Assembly (NCBI GenBank): GCA_002633005.1
Contig: NMRA01000136.1
Coordinates: forward strand, 192,859 to 256,858
Direction of reading: 5' to 3'
From: Phoronis australis
Lineage: Eukaryota; Phoronida; Phoronidae
Length of the DNA stretch: 64,000 nt
The notes beneath the pieces are model-generated. The model did not search any database. It was not told the origin of the DNA and saw only the letters and a list, made by a program, of their open reading frames with translations. This document shows, piece by piece, positions 1 to 14,700 of this stretch. The position numbers and the translations under genes were made by a program. How positions within the stretch are numbered: position 1 is the first letter of the stretch; the number at the start of each line of letters is the position of its first letter.

Positions 1-2711
1 CCACCTGCACTGTTTTTTGTTGTTTTTTTCTTAACAATAACTATTGTTCAAAGAACATGTGACCCCTATGTTTATATATGAAAGGTGAGAGTTACAACTA
101 GCGGCCGGGGAGTCAACCACCGCCACACAAATAAAAGTTTCAGTTTTAGTTAGATTTTTCCAGGTTCTGTTTCAGGCAGTGTACTAGTCTCCTTTGCCGT
201 TAAGTTAAGACTTGGTATTGGTCAGATGGATGCAAGGGAGTGAATGCATTGTTTCCAGCTATGTTTCACTTTAGTAAAAAGTAACACTTAAACATACTAC
301 ATTGTTGAAATCCTACATTTTTAGGTATCCCTTATTTTATAGTCTGTGTGTTGGTTTTGATATGATGTATGTTACTGTAATGTGCTATTGTGTGAAATTT
401 TATGTGAAACTGTTTATTTGTTCACCTTTTGTTCACATGTTGTACATACAGCAATTCTTCTATTAATTCATAATATTTCCCGTGGTTTGCATTCTTTAAT
501 TTCTTATCATATGTGTATTTTTTCTCCAATCATTTCTTTTGCTTTCAAGTACTCTTGTCCCCCCAAATGGTTCACACTTGATGTGACTTGGCAAGCTATG
601 TACAATATGAACCAATCCCAAGGGTGTTATCAGGTTTTGTGGACCATTAGGAAGGGCATTTTTATTACTTTTCCCAGGTCCGTATGACCTGATATGCCCA
701 TGCGATTGGCCTATATTTATTGTATAACACGACCACTGTTGCTTTTTTTCCTCTGTATTTTTTCTCTCATTTGATTACCATATTTTTACCTGCTTTGATA
801 TCCTGGCATCGTCTGCTCACTTTGTTGTCAGAGATTTATGGTTTCAGTCACCTGATTGGTCAGATTGTGAATTGCGACATCTGACGTTCAGGTGACATCT
901 GATATTCCACGACCTAGCTATTCAGCATTACCTCATAAGGGAAGTGATCGTACTGTGTTTAAGCCAGTAAGAGGCCAGAAGTATCCGTGGTCCTGTAATA
1001 ATAATCTGTGCACCTATTTATTTGAATTATGGAAGAGTTGCTGGCAGACAGTAGCACATTGAGTAGATTGTGTTTGTGTTTGTAAGCTGACTTTCCTGTA
1101 CCCTGTGCTGTCATACTGAGTTGTTTTATCAGGCACGGCAAGTGGCCAAACAGAAGGGACGCCAGATACTATTGGTAAATAGAGCACAATCTCCACCAAT
1201 CACATTGCACAGCTAATTTCTGCTGCACTTTTCTCAGAAAATTGAGTAGTATGTAGTGTTTTAGCACCTAGTGCACTTTATTAACTGGTGAAGTTTTCAT
1301 TTTGCATGCCAACACATTCCTACATTTCTGTCTATGGTGTCATGATAGTAAATGGTCTTGCATTTGGTGGAAGCTTGCGACTGGTTTTTGGGCATTTTAT
1401 TATTTCAATTCTTTATCTGTATCACTCTTTGTCATGTAGTTGCTCCTAAAATGCTTGCAGATTAGAGATTGTTGATGCCAATTGTAACATCAAATTAAAC
1501 TACTTGGAATAAGCCCTCTGTGTCAGGTTGTAATAGTCCCAGATAGGGACTCCACTAAGTACCCTAAATCTTTGCTTTTTGTGTCATTTCAGTTTTACTC
1601 GCAGATGTGGTGATCTTTTTCTATCATTTTGCCTTAATGAGCTCCTTTTTGACTGATGACACATTCTAATATTATAACTGAAAACTGAGCCCTAAGTTCA
1701 TAGAAATTAAACAAGGACTTAGTCCTTAAATTAGGGGCCTTGCATGAAATGATCTCTACTTATTTTCCGTAACATTGAGAAGCCAACGTAGTGTTCACTC
1801 TCCATTTTGTACCAAAAACAGAAACCGACTTAGCAATGAAACTAAAACAGCATAAGAAAAGACAATCATTTTTTTCACAAATACGCAATAGATTGAGAAC
1901 TTTGTTGAGTCCGTGTTTGAGACTATTTCATGCAACCTATCCATGAACACAAGGCATAAAAGTGCTAGAAATTGTTGAAGACTAAATGGTTTGTTGAATA
2001 TTTCTGTTTCATTTTGGAATATTGCAGCACTCTTGTCAATTCAAAAAGTTCCCTTAAACGGTGTGTTTTACACTTGACCTTTTAACAGTAGCGCCTACAG
2101 TTAATTCAAAATCTCAACTTATGATGAGTCAATCACTTTTGTGATTTGTATCTCAGGTTTTAATTTGCCTTCTTTTCAAAACTGCCAAAGTGGTTTACAA
2201 CGTGGCAATGTAATCTATGGTGTTGGAGAAAGCTTGCCTGATTTTGTGCTTTTCCTGTTTGTTACTTTGACAATCTTTCTTCTTATTGTCAAACATCTGA
2301 AGACAACAACATGTTTGTTAACATTTTAAGGTTTATGATAGTGGTTTTTATCGAGATAATTAATTCATGTAGGATGTCTTTATTACTAGATTAAATATTT
2401 CTCTCTAAATATCTCAGTACTTTTCATAGCTTTCAAAAATATATAGATTCAAAAATGTGAGGAAACGAGTGTTTCATTTGAACAGACAAATGTAAATTTC
2501 TGAAGTAAGAGTAATTTTATTACAGCTGACTAAAATTTTATTATATTTAAGCAATGCTTATTTTCTGTCACATTTGGTAGTGTCAGCATGTTATCAGAAC
2601 CCTTCGTGTTTGTTTTCAAATATCTAAGGTGAGTTCCCTCAGCAATAAGTTTGTCACAGTGGTGCACACAGAAACGAGCTTTGTCATGGTAACGGCTGCA
2701 TTTATATACAG
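1..2711. other. flank upstream of the first firm TTC6 exon
   Basis: AT-rich sequence with no convincing protein-coding block apart from the small candidate exon at 1133-1174. The open frames here are short, have no family resemblance and lack splice support. The missing start codon and promoter of the TTC6-like gene should lie here or before the window. Confidence 0.5.
1133..1174 (+). CDS. TTC6: possible extra 42-bp upstream exon of the TTC6-like gene
   Basis: A short open block lies between the acceptor tttatcag and the donor GTAAAT. It begins two bases into a codon and ends one base into the next (2 + 39 + 1). It reads through to the 2712 exon in frame, giving ...PDTI-D-DEP..., and would add 14 residues rich in Gly, Thr and Ser. 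The phase match and low-complexity composition fit the acidic N-terminus. Blocks this short arise by chance, so RNA evidence is needed. Confidence 0.35.
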
Positions 2712-5700
2712 ATGATGAACCAGTCGCCCCTCAGGAGACAATCGATGAGGTTCCAGAGCCTGAAGATGATCAACAACCGCAGGTTGAAACTCCTGTACCC
2801 GAAAGTGTGCAGCAGGATGGTAATTAGTTTTAAAGTTTCAATTTTCAAAATACTTTTATTTCATCATTGAAACAGGTATGTCAGAAGGTTACCATGTTTG
2901 CCCCTGGCCAATAACTGCCCATGCCCCTATAAGCGCCCCCCCACACGTTTTCAGACTCTGCTGAAATAAGTGCCCAGCCCATGAATGTGTCCGTGCGAAA
3001 AATGCCTTACATACAGCGCTAAAATTTCACAGTAATTTGTCAACGAAATCTGGCAGTCCTGAAAAAATCATTGTGCGCGGAATTTCTAGACCACGAGCTT
3101 CGCCACTATGTCGGTATTTAGCCGTGACTGTACACTTCAAACTTCCACTGTGCTTCAAAAAAAACGCAAAAGTTTTGCTGATCTTGCAAGGAACATGTCC
3201 CACTATGGTCAGGCCTTTCAGAACAGGCGCAGTGTACTTGTCAACGGGATTGTATCGAATCTTTCCCGTACAGATCTTCTCCACCAACAGGAATCCAGAT
3301 GTCTTTGTACTCATAAAAACCGCAAATTGAATACTAATAAAAAGGCACGTGGCGAAGAAGCACGTGCTACATATATGTAGGCTTGCTACTCTGGCAAATG
3401 AACTCTGATGACACGTACGTGCTCACTCACTCGGCACACACCTGCAGACTAACTTCAAACAAACGTCATGTGACAACAACATGTGTGTTCGTCCAGATTT
3501 TTCTGGTGTTGCGGGGTACGATCTAGCGAAGATTTGGACTAATCTTCGTTTAATCCTGACTCCACCGGAACTTAAAAATCTTAGGGATGCTATTTGGAAA
3601 ACTTAAGTAGGATTTCAGGTAATTTGTTGTGTTGAAACTATTTTTATTCAAGAATTCAAGTTGCCCTATTGACTATCACGAGGCAGGCACGCATTAGTCA
3701 GCAAGTTTTTGGCCTGGGATTTTTGCACAGTTTTCTGAAAAGGGATCGTAATTTAACAATGAAACTTGATAGCAATGCACCACAGTTCTGTAGAAAGTCT
3801 GTCATAGGTTATAGATAACATCACATCCTGGCTTCCGATTTCACTCGTTTCGGAGACCGGGTTTCAACCACCTTAGGCTACAATAAGCATCCCCCCTTCC
3901 GAAACGGAACTTTTCTAAGTGCCCTGGGCACTTATTAGGGCGAATACGGTAATGACAAATTCATGTGGGAGTAGCTGGATTAGCGACACGAAATGTACCC
4001 TTGTTGTACGGAAAATTCTGTTGAAATACAGTTTACCTACACTGGCAGATGTAGAATGTCATAAGGGGTGGCAACCTCAATTTCTTAAGGAATATGTCCA
4101 TGTCGGCCCAACAAAGGGCACACTGGTGGGATTTCTTTTAGTCGTGTTTATAGACTTAAGTGCATTTTGTGGTAGTTTCAGTTAGGTAGATGGAGCTCAT
4201 CAAGTGTTCAATGTTTGATGATGGAAATCTTGATTTTTTACAATTTTAGTTTACTTTGATCTCCTTTCAATTATTAAAGATTAGGTTCATGGACAAATAA
4301 TTGAATCACCTTGTTCGTGACTTTCTTATAAAAAATACTTATTTCAATAGGATAGCTTGCTCAGTCAATGACTGTTGCTCAGTAGCACATTACAAGTTGT
4401 ATGATGATTGACAGAAACAATAATATGGAACGATATTTACAATCTCTTATGAAAAGCAGTAAATAATATCACATTCTTTGTTGTTGTCCTTAATATCAGT
4501 ATCACTATCATTACATTGCAGACGTCTCAGAGGGTAGGGTGTCAATGGAACCTGTGACTCAACCAGAAGAGGAAGCAGACGAGACTGAGCAGTTTGATTT
4601 GCAAGTGGAGCCACCTGTTGATGAACAGGTAACCTGATGATAGAGTGTCATGAAGGCCTTGCACTATGTTTGAATGGAATATTCCACTAAGTTCAACGCT
4701 TGTTGATAAAATGGTGCAACTAAGATCCCCGCAGAGCAGGAAAATGTACAACCTTCGAGTAAAATGTGGAGACTGGCTTTAAATGGAGACAAAGAAATGA
4801 TTGATTTTGATATATGATTGAGAATTTATAATATGTAAAGACTTAATGTAAGGTATATTTCATCTTCCCTAACATAGATGGATAAAAGCTCGTTTTTGTA
4901 ATTACTCTAAATAGTGACGCAACAGAACGAGCTTGTCCCTGTGTCCTTTGTGTAATTTTATGCTCTTGCTTTCAATTTCATCAAGGCTGATGAGGAAGAC
5001 ATTGATGAACAAATGTCCTTTGCAAAGAGCACACATACATCGGTTGCTGCTTCTGTGGCTGAGGAACCAATCCTTGACTTGAAGTGGGTGAGTTACCACG
5101 ACGGATTTTTTTGTGGATCAATGTTTCAGGTCCTGCTTTAGTAGCTACTTGTTTGAAGTACTATATGTAAGTTTAGAATTGAACACTTTTGACCAGAATA
5201 TCCAGACTCTACACTGACTATAGCAGACAATGTTGTTAGATCAAAAACTCACCATGAACGTTCCAAATTGAAAAGCATTATTGATAATTGATTAATAATG
5301 ATATCTGCACTCACAGTGTACTCATGCTAAGTAAAATTCCTGCTCAAAAACAGTTGAATCCTGTAAAGCAAAACTGAGTGGCTGAATCATTGTTCAGAAT
5401 TTGAAGATGGCACATGTGTGCATTGCCTTTTAACTTGAGTTGTTAATGGAAATACCGGACGATCGCCGCACAAATAAAAAAGTTCATGTTCAATTCAACG
5501 TTTCGTCTATTCATTAGACATCATCAGGATCATATTTACAACAGTTTAGGACAACAAGTGCCAATATACAGCTCAGGTAACATCCATAGAGTGAAGTGAG
5601 AGATACATAGAATATGGTCAAGTTTTTGAGCTTATTGTGGTCAAACCGGTTTTTGATCTTATTGTGGCCAAAAACTGATTTAATTAATGGAAATAGAATC

Positions 5701-8700
5701 CTATGGTAAGAAATATGGAAGTTGATTTTATGTCAGAGCAAAAGGCCAGCTAAACGTGGAAATGCAGCTTTAAACTGAATACAGATCAACGTCAATCACT
5801 TTGTGATGATAAGTCAAGTTGCTCTGATATGCTGGTTTTAAGATTTTGCTTGCTTGTTTTTACTCATAAAAGTGCTACATATAGGCACATGGACACAATT
5901 CTGGATATATGGGCAGCTTTACTTACAAGTACTTTTACTGGCCTAAAATGCCATTGTTCATAATTACATTATTTTTTAAACTAATTTAAATGTTGTATAT
6001 TTGTCTTAGGCCTATGATGCCCTGTTGGCACCTAGTGATGTTTACTACGAGGACATCATCAGCATTGATGGAAGGCCTAAACCTCTACAGCGAGCTGACT
6101 CTCCTCAAAAGAAGACAAAGAAGTCAGATGATGTTGACATTACACCACTGTTGTCAACGTGGACACCTGCCAGTCATACCAGTGAACAACCTGCTTTGAA
6201 CAAGAATGTCCATCACTTCTGTACTGTCAGAGAAGGGGCGGAGCTTCCTAAGGCACTGATGCATGTTGGGAGGAAGTATCATGCACCCAGTCAGTATATC
6301 AGTGTTACTGGGGTCACCAACAGGGTGAGTTGTGTTGATGAAAGAGAGTTGATGTTGGACACTTTCTTGTTGAAGTTGAGGTGTTTGTGTTGTGCGCAGT
6401 GTGGTTGATTGGGAATTTGGTTCATCATTAAAATTTTGTGTTCTAGTTTCCACTTTTTCTGTCGGCAGTGATGTCATCTTACAAAATTCTTTTTCAGCAT
6501 CCTGCTGTACCATCCACTGCTCTCTCTGGTGTTCGTGATAACCAAGTGACATCCATCGACCAAGGAGTTTTTCACAAAGGTGATGCAGAATTAGCACAAC
6601 GTCAATCCCGGATGGCACAGACCATATTAGATGAAGCGTACTCTATGAAACCACCCTCTGTTGAGCAGCATGATACTCTTGAGGCGTGGGCAGCAAGAGC
6701 AGACCAAATTGTAAGTGTTGAGCAGAAATAAGTAAATGCTACTTTGCCTGTCATTGGTTGATCTGTAGGAGGAGCTAGGTTAAGTTGCCAATCAAGGATT
6801 GGAGAACAAAAATCATATGTGTAACTGCACACATTTTTTTTTGTGCACAATACAACACTCACATCATTACTGGAACTGGTTTTATGTAGTTGGAGGAGTA
6901 TGGTGAATCATGCTCATGATAAAAAGATATGACAATAATTTAATGTCTCCCTTATTACTTTAAACTTTAAACCACGGTGTGTTCAGATGGTCAGTTCAAA
7001 TGTTTACCTTATCCTAGTTTTTTCATTTAATACCTTATTTGTTTTCCCAGACATTTACTTCTTACACCTGGCTGGTCCCCATTAGAATTTGTGTTTACCA
7101 GAAGTCTGAAAGATATGACTGTCGAAAGAGAATAGTTTGAGTCAACTTAAAGGCAAAAATAAACCCTTGGTATACTTTTTCTAAGTTGCGCCTGCCTGTG
7201 TACTCAGTTAGCTGCAACAAACCTGAGCCTAGGTGTAGGGATGGTTCTACTCAAAGTAAGACTAGACTTAACCAATTACACGGCATGATTCTAGTACATA
7301 CTTGCATATTGTGTACTTGAAGCATGTGATGCAATTGTTCAACTTCTGAATACAAAGATTAGAACCTGGTCTCTGTATTTCTTCACTCAAAACCAGTTGT
7401 ATTTGTCTCGTCAAAACACCTATTTTGAAAGTCATCACTTTTTTCTTAGATTGACAACATCGATCTCAGTATTGAAGGCGCTATCATGCCAATCAAGACT
7501 GACGAGTCCCGCCTCTATTGGACTCCGGCTCCACCCAAACTTGACATTGCTCCAGCCAATGTACAGAAGCAGCTGTTTGCTGAGTACCGTGGGGTGACGC
7601 TAGCAGAGTCACCTATGGCCACACCCTTTGAAAACTTGGAGGAGGTGGATGAGGGAGAGGAGGAGCATGAAACAGTGGTGATGGATGAAGATGAAGAGGA
7701 TATCATACCTGATAGGTCAGTTGATGGGTGGGGAGAAGCTACGTGACGGGTGATTTTGATTGATGGGTATGTAGGCACTGACATGAGAGTTGACTGCATG
7801 CATTAAGGAGAGATTCAGTTGCCAATCATTTGATTGGCACTGCCTTTTACAGCTTAGTAATAATTTTTTACTTTGATGGTCAAATAGAAATATGTTGTAA
7901 TTGTATTTAGAATATCATCGAATAACATGTTATTTGTCTTTCAGGATATTTTTACATCGCTGGAAGTCTCACGAAGATCTCACTGAGCTGGTGTTGGCTA
8001 AGCGGGAGTTTGAAAGGAAAAGTAAGAGAACGCAAGATGGTACAATAAAGCACTCAGAGTCCATACAGACATTCGCCACCAATGACAGTATCGTGTCTAC
8101 AACAACAGACTCAGGTACTCACCACTGTTCTTTGTCTCACTTAAAAATAGGCATTGCTGAAAGGTTGCCTTAGCAAAGAATAAAGTTCCAACTGAATGAC
8201 TGTTTATCTGGATAGCTTTTAGAAATTGTTCAAAAATTTGTTGAGTTACCTAATTTGTTAAGCTGAGGATGTTGATTGTGCGATTGCCATTCACTGAACG
8301 TGTGCCATAATTCGTGTTTGTGTTTAGGTCATGGACTTTTTTGTATGTTTGTAACTGTTGAAAGTCGACGTGGAGTTCGTTATCAGTTGCTTGGACTACC
8401 AACAACCAAGTGTTAAAATGTACTCTGTGAGAGACTGGGTACGTTGTGTTAGAATGGAAATTGAATTCTTTTTTTGAAAGGAACAGCATTGGAAATTTTA
8501 AAAATCCAAATGCGCTGCCAAGCATTTAGATGGAAGTTAAGGAAGGAATCAGAGGGCAACTTTCAGCGAATTCAAGAAAAGATTGCAGGAAAGTTTTTAC
8601 TTTGAAACTTTACCGATTTTGTTTTTCATTTCATTGTCTCGTTTTCAGTTGATACTAGTACCAGCGTGCCGCCTGGACCACGTATGTCTGTCGCTGAACT

Positions 8701-11700
8701 ACGCCAGTACTTGACACAGCCTCTTAGCCAATCACAACACAGCAGTACCAAGCAGTCTGGAATACCTGAAGAGGAGACAGGGGTCCAAAAAGCCCTACTC
8801 CCTCACCTGGTCCCCCTCAGGTACCAACTGATTATTATTGAGATATTGATAGGCAATCGGCCAGATTCTAGGGAATTAACTTTTAGTTTTAAAATGTTTT
8901 TGAATAAGCATGTTGTACAAATTTGTGGCAAGTGAATGAATGTTGTAGAAATTTGGACAATAGTCACTTACACAGGTCGCCTGTTTTGAGAACCAATTTG
9001 ATGCCTGTTGTTCAATGGAGAAAACAGGTTCGCAAAATGCGGGACTTGTGTAAGTGAGTATAACCATAATTTGTGGTGTCTGAAGTAATGACCTGTTATT
9101 TATTATTTTTGTTACTGACATATTTTTGTATTTTTATATTATATTGTGCTTTTGTTTTCGCTAAAAATGTTCTTTTACATTGTAACTTTTGAACAGGTAA
9201 AGTTGAAATATTTCGCGTTGCAAAAGAAAAGTGGCAAATTCTTTCTTAAGAACTGTTGTTATTTATTATCTTTTGTTACTGACAAAAGTGGCAAATTCTT
9301 TCTTAACATAATAATTTTCGGTTGCATGATATTTTGATTTTGTTTGTTCTTTTGAAATTGTTTATTTATTCCTCCCCTGCATTTGATTGCCACCATTACA
9401 TGTTATTGTTAGTTACTAACTCTATATATAGACTAGTGTTTACTTCCTGTAGGCGATCACGGTCATCCCCAGCCATGTTGCATGAAGATGACCCGTACTT
9501 AATAGTTCCTCACAGTTATGAGACGGCCGTGGCAGAAATTGAACATCATCGCTTCGCGATTTATCAGAACCTGAAGAAAGGTGATTTTTGAAGTTCAATT
9601 TTACTTCGATCTAAAGAGCTGTTCTTTCCAGCGTTGTGCATCCATGTTCTGCAGTATTGATAAAACTTCCTAATCGGGTACCAAGTGTTCAAGAAAAATA
9701 ATCTTTAAGCCTTCTAAAATTTAGATTCTAAATACCTTTTAAAATTTAGAAGAAAACGTGTGTTTCTACAGCGCTAATAGGCATTTGATCTACTTTAAAA
9801 ATAATGTTATCAAGAGTTATATGAATCTCCTACTTCATTCAGTGTTCAAAAATAAGGTAGTTTGACAATTCATATTTCTTTGTTGTTTGAGCAGCCAACT
9901 AATGGGGTAAATAAGGAATCTCTCATTTCATTTTTCTATTTTTGCACAAACTTATTCAAATTCCAAAAATCACTGTGGCTCATTGATTTACTATTCTAAA
10001 ACTCATTATGAATGTGGAACATCCTACCGAGGACTCTGAAGTATGCTACTTGCATGCCGTTTTTCTTTATATTACATTAAAGTTACACTGAACACTACAT
10101 CGGCAGATTTAAAATGGCTAAACTTCAAAGTAAGATAAAATGAAGTGCCTCATTTTCCCCCATTTTGACCATGGTGCAACTTTTGGTAATAAGAGCGCTT
10201 GCTATATGTATTTCATAATTTTTAGCCAGGATCATAAAATTAATTCAAACCATTCCGACACTCGCCATTGGGTGAAATGGGGTTTTCCATGCTAAGTGAC
10301 ATATTACCTAAACAGCGCTATATGTAACTTTCAATTAGTGTCCTTATGCCTTTCCATTCATTTGCTAATTCGTGAATATTTCAGAAGAGTATGTAGCTCG
10401 CACAGCCCAGCACAGTGCCAAAACAGAATTGGTTGAAGACGAATTTGAACTTGAAAAGGAGGAGATAATTCAACTGCAGAAAAAGTCTCCTGTGAAATCA
10501 AAGAAGCCCACGCCTGCGGAACTGGCATTGCAGGCGGGAAGAAACTATGTTCTACTGCCTCCAAAGTTAGTGATTTTCTTTCACACATTTCTTGCTTGGA
10601 ATTATTAATGTTTCCGTAGTGCATTATGAGATATTGCCATTTTAAAGGTGTTCTACTTGATATTCAGTTTATTTGCTTGTTTTTTTACGACAAAAGTGTG
10701 ATGATTCGAATTGCAAGTTGTGCGTCGTCTTTGTGCGTAACCTTTTCCTTATGTTTTTCAACCGTATGAACTTCAATAATTATGTATTATGCGAATAAAT
10801 TCAAATTTATTTTATGAGTCAAATTAAATACAGTTATATCATTGTTGTTTATGTGTAATTTGAGCTGTTATTTGTTGAGGTCAAGGTAAAAGTATTAAGA
10901 TGTCATCTCACTGTTCGTCTCTGTGGATGACTTGTCAAGCGTTAGTGCACTGTTGAAATGTTTTAAGGTGACCGTACTCTATTTTAGAAAAAAGAAGGCA
11001 AAAGTCGTTGACATGAGACGGATTGAAGAAATTGAACGGTTCATTAGGAAAAAGCCACGTCAGTTAGAACGGAGCGAGTCCTTGCCAAAAGTAGTCCTTC
11101 CTGTAGACAAGGCTTTGAAGGTTCCAGTGTAAGTGGACTTAGGTTTCTGAAGAAAATTATGGTGTGTGGTTTGGTATTCCACAACTTTTTAAGAACAATA
11201 AAAAATTCATTTCTTTTGTCCATTTGTCATCAGTAAAGATTCTGAAAAAGGATATGAATATTAGCTGAAATATCCAATAAGTGTTAACAAAAACTGCTGA
11301 AAGTTTGCAAATTTTTGTTCAATCTACAGTTAAAGAAATTGTGCTGGTTGTCTGATACACGTTGCACCAGACGTGCAGATGCCGCTCGGCCGGGCTCATT
11401 GTGCAAAACACCTGATACCATTTTGGCTTACTAACATAGTGTACACGTAACACATACTAAGACACAAATTAAGACAGAGCTGAGGAGCGAGAAGCCTGAC
11501 AACCCTGAGTCTAGCACTGGAGTCCAGTGGTATTTGAATGACCTTGAGAACAGGAGGCAAACACTCAACTCACTGGGCCAAAACACTGCCTCCTCTTCAA
11601 CTTACCCTGCACTTCTAAGAATGTTTTGAAGTAGCAATGCCTAGGTATGGCTGGGGATGGCTGATATATCATACCACTTCAACTTACCCTGCACTTCTAA

Positions 11701-14700
11701 GAATGTTTTGAAGTAGCAATGTCCAGGTATGGCTGGAGATGGCTGATATATCATTCCCTTCTCTGGCCATCTAGATACCACTTCCCTTCTCCAGACATCT
11801 GTGAGATGCCTCGTTGTCACACACTCTACGAAATATTCTTAATAAACTGCGTTGTAATATTCAGTTTAGCCAGCGAAAGAAAACACAGTTGACTTGATGA
11901 TAGTTGGGCAGGAAAACATATTAAGTAGAATATGAAATCTTTTGCTCCGAAGTGATAAGCTTTTGAGAAGTCTGTATTTGAGAGTGCGATGTTTTAGCGA
12001 TGTTGATTTCAGTTTTGCATGTTTATTACTGACAAGAAGGATTAAGTGTGAGTTTGATGCACTGTTACTTATGATTTAGCATGACACTTTATTTCACCTT
12101 CTGTTTTGCGATGCGTTGAGTGTGTTTTGTTGATTTTCAGGCATGTCAAGCAGGCAAAACGTGCAAGTCTGACCGAGTTAGATTTCGAACATTTCAAAAA
12201 GGACAATTCCGATTATTTCAAGTATGTATTTGTGAAGGTTTAGTTCTGTCAACATCTGGCTGATTCTGTTTCTATGTTGCATTTTTTGAGTATATTGGAC
12301 TTAACATTGCATGCTCTTGACTTAATTCTAAAATTTAAGTCTGGACTAGGCTGTGATTATTACTTAATATCCAACTTTTTATTCTATGGAATTTGCTTTT
12401 AGTCCTGTGGAATTTTTTGAAGAATCACCTGCAGCATAACCCGCCCAAATAAAGGTATTGTCTTATTTTTTCGGTCATGGTACCAGAGCACTTTATTAAC
12501 ATCTCAAGGAATGATATGTCTCAAAACCAAGAAAAAAAGTTTGATGGAGTTTTACATGACACAAATACCTCACTTAAGCTCCATTCTGGACATAATGCAA
12601 TTTTCAAAAACTGAAAATGTTAAGAAGCCTTTTTAGAAGTATTTTTTCTGACTAACTTAAACTCATAATAAAAGAAGGCTCCCCAATGAAAGTATATTAT
12701 AGCTACTTGTAGTTGTTATCTAGTTGTTACCACAGGATGTGCACCCACAAATAAATTTATGTCTTATTGTCTTTAGGAAAGAGGATGTTGAGCGCGAGCA
12801 AGTGAGAGCGATTTGGAATGATTGGTTTGACGAGGTGTTCCCAGAGCCTCAGGATCAACACGAGTCATCGTCAGAAGAGGAGAGTGTTCACGATCTGGAG
12901 GAAGAAAAACGCAAAGCGGCAGAGTGAGTAGCCATGTTGTTCTCTACTGTAAAGTGGTAGAGTGAGTAGCCATGTTGTTCTCTACTATAAAGTGGTAGAG
13001 TGAGTAGCCATGTTGTTCTCTACTGTAAAGTGGTAGAGTGAGTAGCCATGTTGTTCTCTACTATAAAGTGGTAGAGTGAGTAGCCATGTTGTTCTCTACT
13101 GTTATGTCTTGAATATGAATCCTTGTTGTAATGAGACCCTAGAAACTAAACAAATCAAAATTTTGTCCATTTTAGATTTATTTAATTTTTTGTATTAATT
13201 TTTGTTCTACAAAAGGGACAGTGGTCTTAAGTGAACCCACTTTGAAGTCCACTTTTTCTTTTGTGGGATGAAAATTAATTTTCAAAACTGATTTTAAAAA
13301 AATTTGACAGATTTGAGAACTATATTTTGGCATTATCTCAAATTAGCTCAGTTTTTGTTGCATATCCATTTTGATTAGTAACAGAAGGTATATAACTTAG
13401 TTTATTTGGAACCTCACGTCTTCTTTGCATGGCAGCAATTCAGATTCCAACTGCAGCTGTGAACTGGCGTTATATTTACACACACTTCTCATCCACATTC
13501 CTTTGGATGACACAGGAATCCCTGGGAAATCTCCAAAGCATTTTGGTTTCCCGTATGAAACAAGGCACAGTTTTTGTTGTTTGTTTATTTCACTATCAAA
13601 TAACAATTGTGCAATATTTGGAATTACTATGGTTTTTAAATGTTCACGTTTGTTTTTAAGTGTATCAGTTGTGGGGTTTTATTTAAAACCGCGATTTATT
13701 TTAATTAGAAATTACAGTTTCATTTGAAATAACCTGATAGGGTGTGATTGTATTGTCCTCTTTATTACAAATTACAGCTACGAGGATGGGTCAAATTTAA
13801 CAAACTAAAACTGTTTTATAATGAATTTACTTATTTTATGAGGTTTACAGTATTTCTTTTACAATTGCACAAGCCACTCATGGTGTTTACTGTCTGCATT
13901 AATTAAGGAAGCAAAAGAAAGCTGTGGACAGCATTAACTACAGAGAAGTGTCGTCCGTCAACTTGGTACCTGAGACAGAGGAGGATGAGATCATATTGGA
14001 GGTATGGGCGTGTGCTGACATCTAGTGGCAGACATGTACAGCTGACATCTGTTGGCAGACTTGTAAAATGCTGCTTTCTTCTGTGTCATTGTTTTCATCA
14101 TATGTGAATAAAAATAATTAGCTATTGGTGTAAGTTTGAAAATTAGTTAGGTCTCTGTTTTGGATATTTGTACCTACCTCACTGAACGTTCCACAACTTT
14201 TCAGTTGGTAATATCACATCACCAAGTAGGCGACAAGACAATTTTGCAATATCATTTTTAAGGCAAGTGACTGTTCAAAGGCTACAGTGAACATTTTGAA
14301 CCACAATTCATTTTCATTTATAGAATTCTACAAAGGACAATGAATATTCTACACTGTATTTCGTATTCCTAGACTCTGCACGAGCAAATTGATCAACTTT
14401 CTGCTGAACTGGAAAAAGCAGACGTCCCCAAAGCATTCTACCTATCCAGGAGAGGTGCCCTCTACAGGAAGATTGGCAAAATAAATCTGGCTCTGGCTGA
14501 TTTGGATAAGTATGCATTCTTTTGAAAAAGACAAAATTGCAATTAATTACTCAGAGTGCTTTACACTATTCTATAGCTTGTGTTAATGGTATCGTGGTCG
14601 CTAATTGCTTTGGTCTACATATTATGGCCTCATGACAAGTATTTAAGTCTAGTCAGCATGCCACCTCTAGGCCACATGAAAAATAATGTCATAGACCCTA

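Noticed and set aside
3037-3380. Plus-strand open frames opposite the HIRAN-like frame
   Set aside because: They are shadows of the minus-strand frame, which alone shows family motifs.
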